Shown piece by piece: positions 31,418 through 41,456 of a DNA stretch of 64,000 nucleotides. The translations under genes were made by a program, and so were the position numbers. The stretch lies in assembly GCA_016286555.1 (NCBI GenBank), contig JAEETA010000001.1:124001-188000 (forward strand), in the 5' to 3' direction. The DNA comes from Lachnospiraceae bacterium. GTDB lineage: Bacteria; Bacillota; Clostridia; Lachnospirales; Lachnospiraceae. Below the pieces are notes generated by a model that was not told the origin of the DNA, searched no databases, and saw only the letters and a list, made by a program, of their open reading frames with translations. Every line of letters starts with the position of its first letter. Position 1 is the first letter of the stretch.

Positions 31418-32425
31418 TTACAATACCTGTAGACGATAAATGCATGTCACGATGGCTGCGGCAATCCACAAGGCAGGCAGCCAGTCCCGCAGGAAGGGCT
31501 CTTTGCTCTCACGGAGGCGGCGGAAAGCCAGGGCGCAGGCAGGAAGAAGAGCTGCGCCTGCGAGAGGAAGGAAAACACTGCTGCTTTCGAGGAGTGCTAC
31601 AGCACGGTAAATGGGAGCTGCAATCCGCTGCAGAATATCCCAGGGAAAATGGATGGCTGCAGGGAAGCAGAGCAGAAGTGCAAGAAAAAGGGATTTTTTC
31701 GCTCCGGAAGCAGATTCACGGAAGTCCCCCAGAAGCAGGAAGAGAAAGCAAAGCACGCCTCCTGCAAGCAGGGCCAGGCCCAGGCCCGGATGTCCCGCTC
31801 TGTTAGTATAGGTAGTAAAGAATTCCGCGAAGGTATAGCCAGTGGATTGGATGTTCCCCAGGTACAGATCCTCTCTCCAGGCCGCTCCTGTCAGGAGGTA
31901 TCGAAGGAGCCGGTACAGGGGCAGAGAAGCAGGAACCAACACTGCCAGAGAAGTGATGAAGTCGGCACAGCCCTGCTTTCGCAGGAACCGGATCAGATCC
32001 AGCAGCAGACAGATGCCCCAGATGGCAGTTCCCTGCATGGGTTTCAACCAAATGAGAACAGCAAGTCCCACTACGTAGAAGATTTTTGCTGCGAGAAATC
32101 CAATTCGTCCCACCTGGATATCAAAAACACCGCATGTGCATGCACGTTGTGCCACTCCACTATCGGAAGTAGTGCCATCGGAGGCGATATTTCCCACTTC
32201 CTCATCAAAGCCAGAATTTTTGTTCTCCTTCTCTCCCACTTGCTCGGAATCGCTCATCTGAATGTTCCGCAGCAGGAAACACAGGGGAAACAAAAGACGA
32301 AATACCAGAGAGATCACAGAAGTCTCTCCCGTTCCGGCAGTGATGAAAGGCGCCGTTACGTACAGAAGGGCGCAGAATCCGATCTCTATGTACTTTTCCG
32401 AATTGATCTTACAAGGAGTTTTCAT
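31418..32425 (-). CDS. polytopic membrane protein, 335 aa
   Basis: The start was placed at the ATG with GAGGT five bases upstream. Eight or so hydrophobic segments are seen, with a long hydrophilic loop (about 60-95) rich in Ser, Glu and Asp. No motif was recognised. It follows the larger membrane protein by 15 bases and is probably cotranscribed with it and the next one upstream. The three together look like a membrane-sugar transferase set. The product ends FLRDWLPALWIAAAIVTCIYRLQVL, inside the last helix, just before the DUF4214 remnant. Confidence 0.7.
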   Translation of the reverse strand: MKTPCKINSEKYIEIGFCALLYVTAPFITAGTGETSVISLVFRLLFPLCFLLRNIQMSDSEQVGEKENKNSGFDEEVGNIASDGTTSDSGVAQRACTCGVFDIQVGRIGFLAAKIFYVVGLAVLIWLKPMQGTAIWGICLLLDLIRFLRKQGCADFITSLAVLVPASLPLYRLLRYLLTGAAWREDLYLGNIQSTGYTFAEFFTTYTNRAGHPGLGLALLAGGVLCFLFLLLGDFRESASGAKKSLFLALLLCFPAAIHFPWDILQRIAAPIYRAVALLESSSVFLPLAGAALLPACALAFRRLRESKEPFLRDWLPALWIAAAIVTCIYRLQVL

Positions 32426-32440
32426 ACAACACCTCAAGTC

Positions 32441-35400
32441 TTACCACTGTTTCATATAGACCGGCATGGACCAGGCAATATTCTCACCATAGTAGAAGCC
32501 ACTGCACAAAAGCAGCAAGAGCAGGAGCACAAAGATTCCACGACGAAGCTTTGTCGTCTCCGGCTCTGTGCCGGAAAGTCCCTTCAGCAGGGCATATCCA
32601 TGGGCAGCCGCCAGAATTCCCTGGAGGGAACCCACCGTCAGGCCGTGGCCTGCCATCATTGCCCTTAAACTGCCCGCAAAGGGCACACACCCCAGAAGCA
32701 GGCTCAGGAGCAAAGCTGCCCCCGTCAGCAGGATCTGTGTTAGACCGATTTGGTCTAAAATCTTTCTACGGAAGAGCAACAGGAACGCCGCAATGCAAAG
32801 CAGCAATACCGCAGGGAGTCCTGCGCCGTAAGCCACGAAGCCTTCGGCGCCGATCGCGGCAGCGGAAGGAAACAGCGAAAGCAATGCCTTCCCCGTCATA
32901 CCGGCGCGGAAGCTTTCCGCATCCGCAAAGAACTGCACAGGATCAGCCAGGGTAAGGATCACCGTCGCCAGGAGACTCACCGCAGGAAGCCCCCAACCCT
33001 TCGCATTTTTCTCCCGCCATGCCCTTAAGAGTCCGCACAGAGCAGCGGTGAGAAGCAGGATCCGAAGCAGTTCTGCAACAGCACCACGCAGGTACAGCGC
33101 CTGCATCGTCCCGGGGCTGAGGAGCGCAAAGGCTACCGCCAGCGCCGCAGCAGAGCGCTCACCGGGAGCAAAGGCATCCCCCTTTCCCAGGAGCACACCA
33201 AAATCCGTTCCCATGGAGGCCGCAAGGATCAGTCCGGTGCCTACCAGCAATGTCAAAAAGGCAAAGGTCTTCAAAAGGAGGACGCTGTCAAAGAGCAGGG
33301 GCAGATAAGCATTGGTATAAGTGCCTTCGAAGATGTAATTGGACAGATAAGGAAGCCAGGCCGCCACAAGGATGAGGAGCATGGTCAGCACGAATTTTCC
33401 GCGAGGGGAGAGTGCGGATCCGGCGTGCAGCACATCTGCACCGGCCGTTGCTGTCGAATCATTCTGTGCTCCGAAGCTTGCGATTGCCTCAACGGCCGGC
33501 ATGTGGACAACGCCTCCGTTCGTGTCGAAGTCAGCCTCCGCTGAATCCGCAGCCCCGGCCATACGCTTCCGCCACAGGCCACATACGAGCAGCGCTGCCA
33601 GTCCCAACGCGCTGATGATCTCCGCAATCCGCCAGCTCATGGGACTCACAAAGCGTACATTTACCGTGCCGTCAAAGCCTGCGGGGAGCAGGACTCTTAC
33701 CACGAAATTGTTTCCGGCCTCTACCATCAGGGCATTGCCGTTTCCATCCACAGCACGATACCCGGGATAATACAGCAGTGCAAACTCTGCCCAGCTTTCC
33801 CCGGCGCCTGCATTATTGCATACCGCAGAAGCCCTGAGGGCGCCCCGTTCCGCAGAAGATATCACTACGCCCTCTCCTGCCGTAGGTGCACTGCCACGAA
33901 GGCCGTACTCATCCGTTCCCTGGATCACATATTCACCGCCGGAGATATAGCCGGTGCCCATGCCCTCGGGATTGGAGAGATAGGTGAGAGGTCTGGTAGA
34001 ATTGAAATAGTCCGTCAGATACAGGGAGGAGCCCAGCACACTTAAGGTTACCACGCAGGTGCAGAGCCGCAGCATTTTGCCATCACCCAGCTCCGTCATC
34101 CGCTGCAGGCTCACACCGAAGCACAGGATCATCAGCAGGCAGCTCCATCCCAGAAAACGGTTGGGGAACTGCAGACTGCTGACGAAGGCCTTGAAGGGGC
34201 CGCCCAGGTTCTGAATGGCATTCCAGGGGAAGCTCTCCAGGGTCAGAAGTGCCAGGAAGAGGCTCAAAATTCCGCACACTTTTGCGAAGCGGTACGGGCC
34301 GCCCTTAGGCAGGCGCTTCGTGATCCAAAGCGCCAGGAAGAGTCCCAGACCGATGCATACCCCCAGCCCCAGGCCGCTTGGATAGGCATGGTACATGCCC
34401 CCCGCCAGGGTCTCTCCGTCCCCCGTCCAGAAGGGGAACAGGAGCTGACCGATCTGAAGGCCGTGCTCCTGAATGGTCCGGGCAAACACATTTTTGATAT
34501 GAAGATCCACATGGAGGTAATAATCCAGGAAAGGAACCACGAACCAGAAGCTTAAGGCAAGGGCTGTCAGCGCCGCTTTCACCAGGGTCAGAAGCCGCTT
34601 TCCCCGATCCGCAAAGACCCTGGGTAGGAGCCCCAGTACCAGCAGGCAGCTGATGAAGGCCGTCATTTCCGTGGTAAGGACATGGCACTGCAGGATCCCG
34701 GCATAGCCCAGACCCAGAGGCAGAAACGCCTTTTTGTAGGCGCCCTTCGAAACGTCGTCAAAGAGGATCCGGTAGAAGCCCAGCAGCACCGCCGGCAGGA
34801 AGATCATGGCCGTGCCTTCGCCGATGGCGCTGGTCTCCACCAGCTTGTAGAAATGGATGACGGACATGGAATAGAGGGAGGTGCACAGCAGGGCGATGCG
34901 ATACTCCCGGAAAAAGCTCTTGAAACACCCATAGGCCACAAACACCAGGGCACAGGAAGCCAGGATCCCGTAGAAATTCCAGCACAGGGTCACAGGGAAG
35001 CCTGCCAGACGCAACAGGGCAGAGGGAAGCAGAAACAGAGGGCAATAGAAAATGCCGTTGGCGTAACCGTGTCCCTGAAGCCAGTGGGGCTCGATCCGCA
35101 CCGGGAAGATGCCGGAGGCAATGCCGTTCATGATACCTTCGATCCGGTGAAGATGGTAGCCGGTATCCGCTCCCAGGAACATGTAATGGTAGAGGAAGGA
35201 CAGAGAGGAAAGAATGCAAAGCAGGGATAAAATAACACCTACCAGTTTTGTTTCTCTGCGTATTTTCGCTGCTTTATCCAGTTCCCGATATTTTAAAATG
35301 GATACTGTTATTAAATAAAAGAACAGGAGCATGACACCGCAGACGGACCAGAGCTTCCCGGTGTCGGTGATCGTCAGATCCCCGGTGGTGATGTCAATGA

Positions 35401-35782
35401 GGCCGTTGGTGGTAAGGTACACCTCCAGAGAGTCGGAAGGGTAATAGAGATAGAAGGTAAAATCCGTCCGATCGGAGGCAAAGGTCAGAGGATCTCCGAT
35501 GGTCTGAAGCGTCAGGTAGGGAAGGGAAGTATCCCGCACCATGCACATGCTCTCAAAGAAGGTATCCGTTTGATACTGCAGCTCCGCATGGTAAATGCCG
35601 GGGCGCAGAGAGATGCCGGAATAGAGCACGATCTCCGTATTTTCCTCCCCATAGGATGGGCCGATGGCGCTGCTCCCCGTAAAGGAGACAGATCTGCCGC
35701 GGCTAAGGGCAAACAATGCAATGCACAGCAGGAGCAAAGCGCCGTATACAATTGTGGTGATCAGGTACGGTTTCTTGTTCAT
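32441..35782 (-). CDS. very large polytopic membrane protein, PTPS-related/GT-C-like
   Basis: The protein (about 1113 residues) has some twenty hydrophobic segments. A loop after the early helices reads GADTGYHLHRIEGIMNGIASGIFPVRIEPHWLQGHGYANGIFY, a pattern I associate with the '6-pyruvoyl-tetrahydropterin synthase-related' membrane family (PF10131), which is thought to be glycosyltransferase-like. A soluble extracellular region (about 620-740) lies between two membrane blocks. The start was taken at MNKKPYL; an in-frame ATG 45 bases upstream is equally possible because neither has a strong site. The gene follows a similar membrane gene by 71 bases. The substrate is unknown. Confidence 0.72.
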   Translation of the reverse strand: MNKKPYLITTIVYGALLLLCIALFALSRGRSVSFTGSSAIGPSYGEENTEIVLYSGISLRPGIYHAELQYQTDTFFESMCMVRDTSLPYLTLQTIGDPLTFASDRTDFTFYLYYPSDSLEVYLTTNGLIDITTGDLTITDTGKLWSVCGVMLLFFYLITVSILKYRELDKAAKIRRETKLVGVILSLLCILSSLSFLYHYMFLGADTGYHLHRIEGIMNGIASGIFPVRIEPHWLQGHGYANGIFYCPLFLLPSALLRLAGFPVTLCWNFYGILASCALVFVAYGCFKSFFREYRIALLCTSLYSMSVIHFYKLVETSAIGEGTAMIFLPAVLLGFYRILFDDVSKGAYKKAFLPLGLGYAGILQCHVLTTEMTAFISCLLVLGLLPRVFADRGKRLLTLVKAALTALALSFWFVVPFLDYYLHVDLHIKNVFARTIQEHGLQIGQLLFPFWTGDGETLAGGMYHAYPSGLGLGVCIGLGLFLALWITKRLPKGGPYRFAKVCGILSLFLALLTLESFPWNAIQNLGGPFKAFVSSLQFPNRFLGWSCLLMILCFGVSLQRMTELGDGKMLRLCTCVVTLSVLGSSLYLTDYFNSTRPLTYLSNPEGMGTGYISGGEYVIQGTDEYGLRGSAPTAGEGVVISSAERGALRASAVCNNAGAGESWAEFALLYYPGYRAVDGNGNALMVEAGNNFVVRVLLPAGFDGTVNVRFVSPMSWRIAEIISALGLAALLVCGLWRKRMAGAADSAEADFDTNGGVVHMPAVEAIASFGAQNDSTATAGADVLHAGSALSPRGKFVLTMLLILVAAWLPYLSNYIFEGTYTNAYLPLLFDSVLLLKTFAFLTLLVGTGLILAASMGTDFGVLLGKGDAFAPGERSAAALAVAFALLSPGTMQALYLRGAVAELLRILLLTAALCGLLRAWREKNAKGWGLPAVSLLATVILTLADPVQFFADAESFRAGMTGKALLSLFPSAAAIGAEGFVAYGAGLPAVLLLCIAAFLLLFRRKILDQIGLTQILLTGAALLLSLLLGCVPFAGSLRAMMAGHGLTVGSLQGILAAAHGYALLKGLSGTEPETTKLRRGIFVLLLLLLLCSGFYYGENIAWSMPVYMKQW

Positions 35783-35853
35783 AACCTCTCTTTTCGAAGA
35801 CTCCCGCTCCAAAGGATGCGAGGCCATCGCCTTTGTTTATCGGTATCCCTTGA

Positions 35854-37899
35854 TCAGGGGAAAAACGCCTTGATGGCGTAATAGATCCGCACATTGTCAT
35901 CCAGCATACCGCTGTTTTTCACAGCCGCCATGAACTGGAAGAAGATGCCGTAGAGTCCGGCTGCCAGGAGAAATGCCCGGAGGTATTTTTCCCGCAGGGG
36001 GGATTTTGTGAAAGCTCCGGAGGCATCGCCTGACCCGGAACCCCCATTCCACTGCTCCGCTCCCGCAAACACGCGGTCCGTCAGGGCCAGCAGCACCAGG
36101 CCGGCGGCGATCACTGCCAGATACAGGAAGTCCAGATAATACCGGACCTGCACTCCTGCCACCGTGGCATCCGCAGCAGCCACCACAAGGGAAAGGACCG
36201 CAGCCAAAACGGTACATCCGAAGAGCCTTTTGGAAGCCAGCTCCGAACGGGCCGCGCCCAAAAGTCCAAAGCCCAGGAGCAAAGGCACGCTCCAGAACAG
36301 GCCGCCCACGGTATAGTCATAGATCAGGGTCCCCAGGTAGCCGAAATAATGGGTCACGGTCTGCACGAAGGGGAACATGTAGGACATGCCAGTCGGCTGC
36401 AGGAAATAGCTGTAAACACCGGACAGCAACAGTTCAAGATTTTTGCTGCGGTGGTTCATGTCGTTGTTGGTCAGCACATAGGTGGCGCCGAAGTCAAAGG
36501 GAGACCCGAAGCGGGCTGCATTGTAGACCATCAAAAGGATTCCCACCACAGCATAGGGGATCAGGGCCGCGATGAGGGCAATACGCTCTTTTTTCCCATC
36601 CTTGCCGAAGGCTGCACGGATCTCTTTCCAAAACAGAGGGATCAGCAGGAGGCTGGATGCCAGGAACTGGGGTCTGCACCCTGCGGTCAGCGCCAGGAGG
36701 AGCCCTCCGACACAGGCAGTTGCCACCGCCTTACGCCCTTCCTCCAGCCGCACTCTCGTCTCCAGCAGGAAGAAAAATCCCCAGAAGACGCAGGCCATGG
36801 CCGTCATGATGGGCAGGTAATACAGATCCGCGTGGAGCGTGGCGATCATGAAATTCACACTGTTGGAAAGGAGCGCCGCCAGGGTCAGCCGCCAGATCTG
36901 CGGGATCCGGGGGAAGGCTCTCGCGCAGAGCCGCAGCACCAGCAGATAAGCTCCCACCAGCGCAAGGCCACCGGAGAAAAATACCCCCAGCCAGGTAGGG
37001 AAATCCCGATGCAGGATCAGATAACAGGGAAGGTAATAGAGAAGCTCGGGAACGATCCCGAAATAGACATAGAATTTGCCGCCGAAGTAGCTGGTGTCCC
37101 AGACCTGCTCCGAACCGGGAACTGTATCCAGACGCAGGCGATAATCATAAGGATTGTCCATTGCAGCCAGAGCCGCGGTCAGATCCTCATTTCCCACATC
37201 GATCCAGAGATGTCCCTGGGAAATGGACCGGGCCAGCTCCTGGTACTGATAGTGATATGCCCAGACCGGGTGCAGGAAAGCTGCGCCCCAGCGGACCATC
37301 ACAAGGAAAAGGATCAGATTCAAAGTAATGATAGCGCCTGTTACTATTTTTCTCATCGTGGTGCCATACTCCCGCAGTACCAGGCCATTTGCAGGGTTCA
37401 AGGCCCAGATCAGGAAGAGGATGGCAAACAATAACAGGAGTCTTGGAATCGAGAAAAAGAAAGGCACCCGGGCATCAAAGGTAATGCCCCGGAGTTCAAA
37501 TTCACTCTCAAACTGAGGGGTTAAGACGATAGCCATGGAAGAAGCTTTTCCATAGCTGTGCACATTCAGATAGGTGGTCTTGGGAGCACCGCTGTAGATG
37601 GTGGCCTGATCCAGCGGATACCCTTCCGCAGAGCCTTCATCCGCCAGGCGGATATCCACGTAAAGGGGGCTCTCGGAGCCGTCTGCCCGGAGAGCGGAAT
37701 AATCGATATGTACGGTGCCCGGCTCGGCATCCAGCACAGAAATCAGCACCGTCCGTTCCGACAGCACATATTCCGGCACGTAAGGCTTTGCCCCCAGGGT
37801 GGCGAAGGTCCGCCAGTTAAAGAGGAACACTTCCAGTGCCAGGGCGATCCCCAGCAGCATCAACAGTTTTTTCCACGGAATGGTCTTACTGCGCATCAT
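35854..37899 (-). CDS. polytopic membrane protein, glycosyltransferase-like
   Basis: The protein (about 681 residues) has one N-terminal helix, a beta-rich extracellular stretch (about 40-150) and about ten helices. The extracellular loop after the first helices of the second block reads LWIDVGNEDLTAALAAMDNPYD, with acidic residues as in GT-C enzymes, and later DTSYFGGKFYVYFGIVPELLYYLP. I know homologues only as hypothetical membrane proteins. Two adjacent ATG codons begin the frame; GGGAG lies six bases before the second. It heads the three-gene membrane set. Confidence 0.72.
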   Translation of the reverse strand: MMRSKTIPWKKLLMLLGIALALEVFLFNWRTFATLGAKPYVPEYVLSERTVLISVLDAEPGTVHIDYSALRADGSESPLYVDIRLADEGSAEGYPLDQATIYSGAPKTTYLNVHSYGKASSMAIVLTPQFESEFELRGITFDARVPFFFSIPRLLLLFAILFLIWALNPANGLVLREYGTTMRKIVTGAIITLNLILFLVMVRWGAAFLHPVWAYHYQYQELARSISQGHLWIDVGNEDLTAALAAMDNPYDYRLRLDTVPGSEQVWDTSYFGGKFYVYFGIVPELLYYLPCYLILHRDFPTWLGVFFSGGLALVGAYLLVLRLCARAFPRIPQIWRLTLAALLSNSVNFMIATLHADLYYLPIMTAMACVFWGFFFLLETRVRLEEGRKAVATACVGGLLLALTAGCRPQFLASSLLLIPLFWKEIRAAFGKDGKKERIALIAALIPYAVVGILLMVYNAARFGSPFDFGATYVLTNNDMNHRSKNLELLLSGVYSYFLQPTGMSYMFPFVQTVTHYFGYLGTLIYDYTVGGLFWSVPLLLGFGLLGAARSELASKRLFGCTVLAAVLSLVVAAADATVAGVQVRYYLDFLYLAVIAAGLVLLALTDRVFAGAEQWNGGSGSGDASGAFTKSPLREKYLRAFLLAAGLYGIFFQFMAAVKNSGMLDDNVRIYYAIKAFFP

Positions 37900-37932
37900 A
37901 CTCTCCCACAACTCCTCGGACTTTTTGCGGAT

Positions 37933-37946
37933 CCGGCCGCGGCCGG
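37933..37946. repeat. 14-bp GC palindrome
   Basis: CCGGCCGCGGCCGG is perfectly symmetric and lies in the leader of the minus-strand membrane operon. It could fold as RNA or bind a regulator. Confidence 0.4.
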
Positions 37947-37964
37947 CTCACAAAACATCAATCT

Positions 37965-37973
37965 ATTATAGCA
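37965..37973 (-). promoter_or_regulatory. extended -10 promoter of the membrane operon
   Basis: On the minus strand TGC precedes a consensus TATAAT. The -35 region is poor, as is usual for extended promoters. The opposite-facing gene starts 33 bases away. Confidence 0.5.
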
Positions 37974-38005
37974 TAAGAAGGTTTTACCGTGGTAATATTA
38001 GTAAC

Positions 38006-39178
38006 ATGAGAGACCTTAAGAGCAAATCTATCAAAATACTGAGTATTGCAGGGCTTCTGGCCTATTTTTTCCTGAGTCTGTATCTGTATTATCAGCAGAC
38101 CCTCTACCCGGTGACGGGACGGTTTGAGTCGGATCTGCCCTTCCACATCAGCATGGCAGTGGACGATCACTGGTATTACAGCTTCACGGCTTACGTATAC
38201 CTGCTCTGTTCCCTGACCCCCATCTCGAATTTCCTCATCGCACTGTTCCTGGCGCTGGTGAGCGCGGGCACTGCGGTGCTGACAGGAAATCTGCTGGAGC
38301 AGATCCTGAAGATCTCCGGGGAAAAGCCCTTGCCGAAAGAATCTGCCCTGGGACTGGGGCTGGCCCTGAATTTCATGATGGCCTTTTACCTTCCCATGGC
38401 CAACCACGCCCATTACATCGGCTATCAGTCCGGCTCCCTGTGGCACAATTCCACCTACCTGGTGATGCGTCTCCTGTCGGTGCTGGTGATCCGCCTCTTC
38501 CTGCAGCTCATGAACAGTTATGACCCGAAGCTTTCCGGGAAGGACTGGGTGATCTTCGCCCTGCTCCTGATCCTGGTCACCGGCGTAAAGCCCAGCTTCC
38601 TGGTGGTTTTCGCTCCGGTGATGGCCCTCTTCCTGCTGGTTGAGCTCATCCGGAAAAAACGCTTCCTGCCGGTCTTCCTCTTCGGCCTTACTGTGATCCC
38701 CGCAGTGCTGGTGGTGCTGTGGCAGAGCATCGTTCTCTTCGGGAATGACACGGGAAACGGCTATGCGCTACGACCTTTTTACGTCCTGTCTCAGCGCAGT
38801 GAAAATCCGAAGGTCACATTGCTGTTGTCGGTACTCTTCCCCTTCCTGGTGGGGCTCTACCACCTCCGGGACTTTTGGAAGGACCGGATCTATTTCGGCG
38901 GACTGCTGCTGTGGGCCGTGGGCTTCATGGAAGTCTTCCTGCTGGCAGAGACGGGAAGCCGCAGCAAGGACGCGAATTTCCTCTGGGGCTACGCCATCGC
39001 CCTCTTCTTCCTGAATCTGACCTCCCTCCTGCGACTGCTGCAGGATCTGAAGGGGAAGGATCTACTGACATGGAAGAAGGTCTATCTATACATAACAACC
39101 GCAATCTTTGCCTGGCAGGTCATTGCCGGGGTGTGGTATTTTGGGATCCTGCTGACGGGAGCAACCTATTTTTCCTAA
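38006..39178 (+). CDS. polytopic membrane protein, 390 aa
   Basis: The ATG at 38006 begins MRDLKSKSIKILSIAGLLAYFFLSLYLYYQQ. About ten membrane helices follow, with the loop GRFESDLPFHISMAVDDHWYYS after the first, where acidic residues could bind a lipid-linked sugar. No ribosome binding site is visible in the 20 bases upstream; TAATAT lies seven bases before the ATG, as would occur in a leaderless transcript. It is divergent from the membrane operon and 12 bases before nnr. A longer frame upstream overlaps the opposite gene and is not credible. Confidence 0.72.
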   Translation: MRDLKSKSIKILSIAGLLAYFFLSLYLYYQQTLYPVTGRFESDLPFHISMAVDDHWYYSFTAYVYLLCSLTPISNFLIALFLALVSAGTAVLTGNLLEQILKISGEKPLPKESALGLGLALNFMMAFYLPMANHAHYIGYQSGSLWHNSTYLVMRLLSVLVIRLFLQLMNSYDPKLSGKDWVIFALLLILVTGVKPSFLVVFAPVMALFLLVELIRKKRFLPVFLFGLTVIPAVLVVLWQSIVLFGNDTGNGYALRPFYVLSQRSENPKVTLLLSVLFPFLVGLYHLRDFWKDRIYFGGLLLWAVGFMEVFLLAETGSRSKDANFLWGYAIALFFLNLTSLLRLLQDLKGKDLLTWKKVYLYITTAIFAWQVIAGVWYFGILLTGATYFS

Positions 39179-39190
39179 GAGGATAAACAC

Positions 39191-40771
39191 ATGAAATATG
39201 TGGTGAACACGGAACAAATGAAGTGCTGCGATGAAGCCACCTCGACGCATTTCCATGTAAGCGCAGCCGTTTTGATGGAGCGAGCAGCCCTTGCCGTAGT
39301 GGAGGTGATCAAGGAGCAGAACACTCCTTTGCGGCAGATGCTGAATGCAAAGCTGTCCGGTGGTGTTCCCAGACGAGGTGTTCTGGTTCTCTGCGGCGGC
39401 GGAAACAACGGCGGCGACGGGCTGGCCATTGCCAGACTCCTGCATCAGGAAGGGATCGAGACTGCCTTTTCTCTGCTGATCTCTCCAAAGGAAGGAACCC
39501 TTGCTAACGAACAGCTCCTGGCAGCCAGGGCTTACTGCGTCCCGGAAATTCCAGCAGAGGAAGTGCTGTATAGCGCTTCCCGTTTTGACATGATCGTGGA
39601 TGCGGTCTTCGGAACGGGCCTCACCAGACCCGTGGAGGGTCAGATTGCGGAGATCCTGGAAGCCGTTTCCTTTGAAAATCACATTACCCGCATCGCCGTG
39701 GACATTCCCTCCGGCATTTCCGCGGATACGGGAGAGATCCTGGGCACTGCTTTCCGGGCGGACATCACGGTCACCTTCGGATTTAAGAAGATCGGACAGA
39801 TCCTGTATCCCGGAGCAGAGTATTGCGGAAGGCTGCTCTGCAGGCCCATCGGCATCCTGCCGGAAGCCTTCCGGGGAGACGAGCCGGGGCTTCGAAGCCT
39901 TTCGGAAGAGGATCTGCAGCTCCTGCCGGTACGAAAAGAGGATTCCCACAAGGGCACCTTCGGCAAGGTCCTGTTGATCGCAGGCAGCCCTGACATGAGC
40001 GGCGCCGCCTATTTCTCCGGACTTGCAGCCTATCGCACGGGCGCCGGACTGGTTCAGATCTGCACCCCTTCGGTAAACCGGGCAAGCCTGCAAAAACTGC
40101 TGCCGGAAGCGGTACTCTCTACCTATGAAGCGGAGGGGCCCACGGAAGATCAGCTCCGTAACGGCATCCGCCAGGCCAGCACCATCGTCATGGGTCCCGG
40201 TCTTTCCCTGTCGGAGCAGGCGAGGAAGCTGGTACGAGATACGATCCGCATCTGGTTGGAAGAGGAAGCAAAGCCCCTTCTGCTGGACGGGGACGCCCTC
40301 ACCATTTTGTCGGAGGACCGGGAACTGAATACACTCCTGAGCGATCGAAAGCATCCGCCTCTGATCCTGACCCCGCACATGAAGGAAATGAGCAGGCTCA
40401 CCGGAAGCTCTATCTCCGAATTAAAAAACAACCGTTTCGCATCCGCACTGGCTCTGGCGAAGCGCCTGGATGCAATCCTGGTAATGAAGGACAGCAGAAC
40501 TCTGACGCAACTCCCCGACGGTACGGGATACCTGAACGAAAGCGGTTGCAGTGCCCTGGCCACCGCCGGCAGCGGTGATGTACTAACAGGTGTTATCGCA
40601 GGTCTCATGGCCACCGGATCGGATCCTGCCCTGGCTGCTCCCATGGGCGTGTGGATCCACGGAAAATGTGGAGAAGCAGCGGCAGCGGATGAAGGGGAAG
40701 CAGCGGTACTGGCCTCCGAACTGCCGGAATACATTCACAATATCCTGTCCCCTCCAAAGGACAGATACTGA
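39191..40771 (+). CDS. nnr: bifunctional NAD(P)HX epimerase / dehydratase
   Basis: The 526-residue protein joins a YjeF_N epimerase (about 1-215) and a C-terminal ADP-dependent dehydratase (about 235-526). The first part has VLCGGGNNGGDGLAIARLL and VDAVFGTGL; the second has FGKVLLIAGSPDMSGAAYFSGLAAYRTGAGLV, LTPHMKEM and the nucleotide motif AGSGDVLTGVIAGLM. The enzyme repairs hydrated NADH and NADPH. The ATG has AGAGG eight bases upstream. It follows the membrane gene by 12 bases and precedes rsmJ by seven. Confidence 0.96.
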   Translation: MKYVVNTEQMKCCDEATSTHFHVSAAVLMERAALAVVEVIKEQNTPLRQMLNAKLSGGVPRRGVLVLCGGGNNGGDGLAIARLLHQEGIETAFSLLISPKEGTLANEQLLAARAYCVPEIPAEEVLYSASRFDMIVDAVFGTGLTRPVEGQIAEILEAVSFENHITRIAVDIPSGISADTGEILGTAFRADITVTFGFKKIGQILYPGAEYCGRLLCRPIGILPEAFRGDEPGLRSLSEEDLQLLPVRKEDSHKGTFGKVLLIAGSPDMSGAAYFSGLAAYRTGAGLVQICTPSVNRASLQKLLPEAVLSTYEAEGPTEDQLRNGIRQASTIVMGPGLSLSEQARKLVRDTIRIWLEEEAKPLLLDGDALTILSEDRELNTLLSDRKHPPLILTPHMKEMSRLTGSSISELKNNRFASALALAKRLDAILVMKDSRTLTQLPDGTGYLNESGCSALATAGSGDVLTGVIAGLMATGSDPALAAPMGVWIHGKCGEAAAADEGEAAVLASELPEYIHNILSPPKDRY

Positions 40772-40778
40772 AAGATCT

Positions 40779-41456
40779 ATGAAAGAGAACGTTACCGAAA
40801 ACAGCAAACCCAGTCTCATCGAAACACCGGAAGGCCTCACCCTGCAGCAGGGTGAGCTTTCTTTGTGTGCCGATCTGCGGACCATGATCCCCAGAGTCCG
40901 TGGAGAGATGTGGCGTCACGAGCCCCTGGCCAAAGCCGCTTCTCTCAAAGGTCTCAAGCCTCCCATGCTGGCAGTGGATGCCACCGCAGGCCTGGGAGAG
41001 GATGCACTGATCCTGGCAGCGATAGGATATCGGGTGATATTATTTGAGCAGGATCCGCAGATCCACGCCCTTCTGGAGGATGCTTTACGGCGGGCAGCAT
41101 CGGATGAAGTGCTCTCTCCTCTGGTGGGCAGAATGGATCTCCGGAAAGGTGACAGCATCTCCGCTCTTCCGCAGCTGGAGGAGAAGCCGGACCTGGTATA
41201 TCTGGATCCCATGTTCCCCGCCAGACAAAAGAGCGGACTCATCAAGAAAAAATTCCAGCTCCTGCAGCTTCTGGAAGCGCCCTGCTCCGATGAGGAAGAG
41301 CTCTTACATGCGGCTTTTGCGGCAGATCCCCGTAGGATCGTCATCAAGCGTCCCGCCAAAGGTCCCTTCCTGGCACAGAAAAAGCCGGAATATTCCTATC
41401 CCGGCTCTTCCATACGCTATGATTGTTTCAGTGTGAGGATCAGCAATCCCAGCTGA
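40779..41456 (+). CDS. rsmJ: 16S rRNA (guanine-1516-N2) methyltransferase RsmJ-like
   Basis: The 225-residue protein is a class I SAM methyltransferase: VDATAGLGEDALILAAIGYRV binds SAM, EQDPQIHALLEDALRRA follows, and PDLVYLDPMFPARQKSGLIKKKFQLLQ carries the DPMFP motif typical of RsmJ (COG0742-like). KRPAKGPFL near the end also fits. It should methylate G1516 of 16S rRNA. The start ATG lies seven bases after the nnr stop, with a weak site, so coupling is probable. Its stop codon lies inside the last codons of the convergent GH3 gene (17-base overlap). Confidence 0.9.
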   Translation: MKENVTENSKPSLIETPEGLTLQQGELSLCADLRTMIPRVRGEMWRHEPLAKAASLKGLKPPMLAVDATAGLGEDALILAAIGYRVILFEQDPQIHALLEDALRRAASDEVLSPLVGRMDLRKGDSISALPQLEEKPDLVYLDPMFPARQKSGLIKKKFQLLQLLEAPCSDEEELLHAAFAADPRRIVIKRPAKGPFLAQKKPEYSYPGSSIRYDCFSVRISNPS

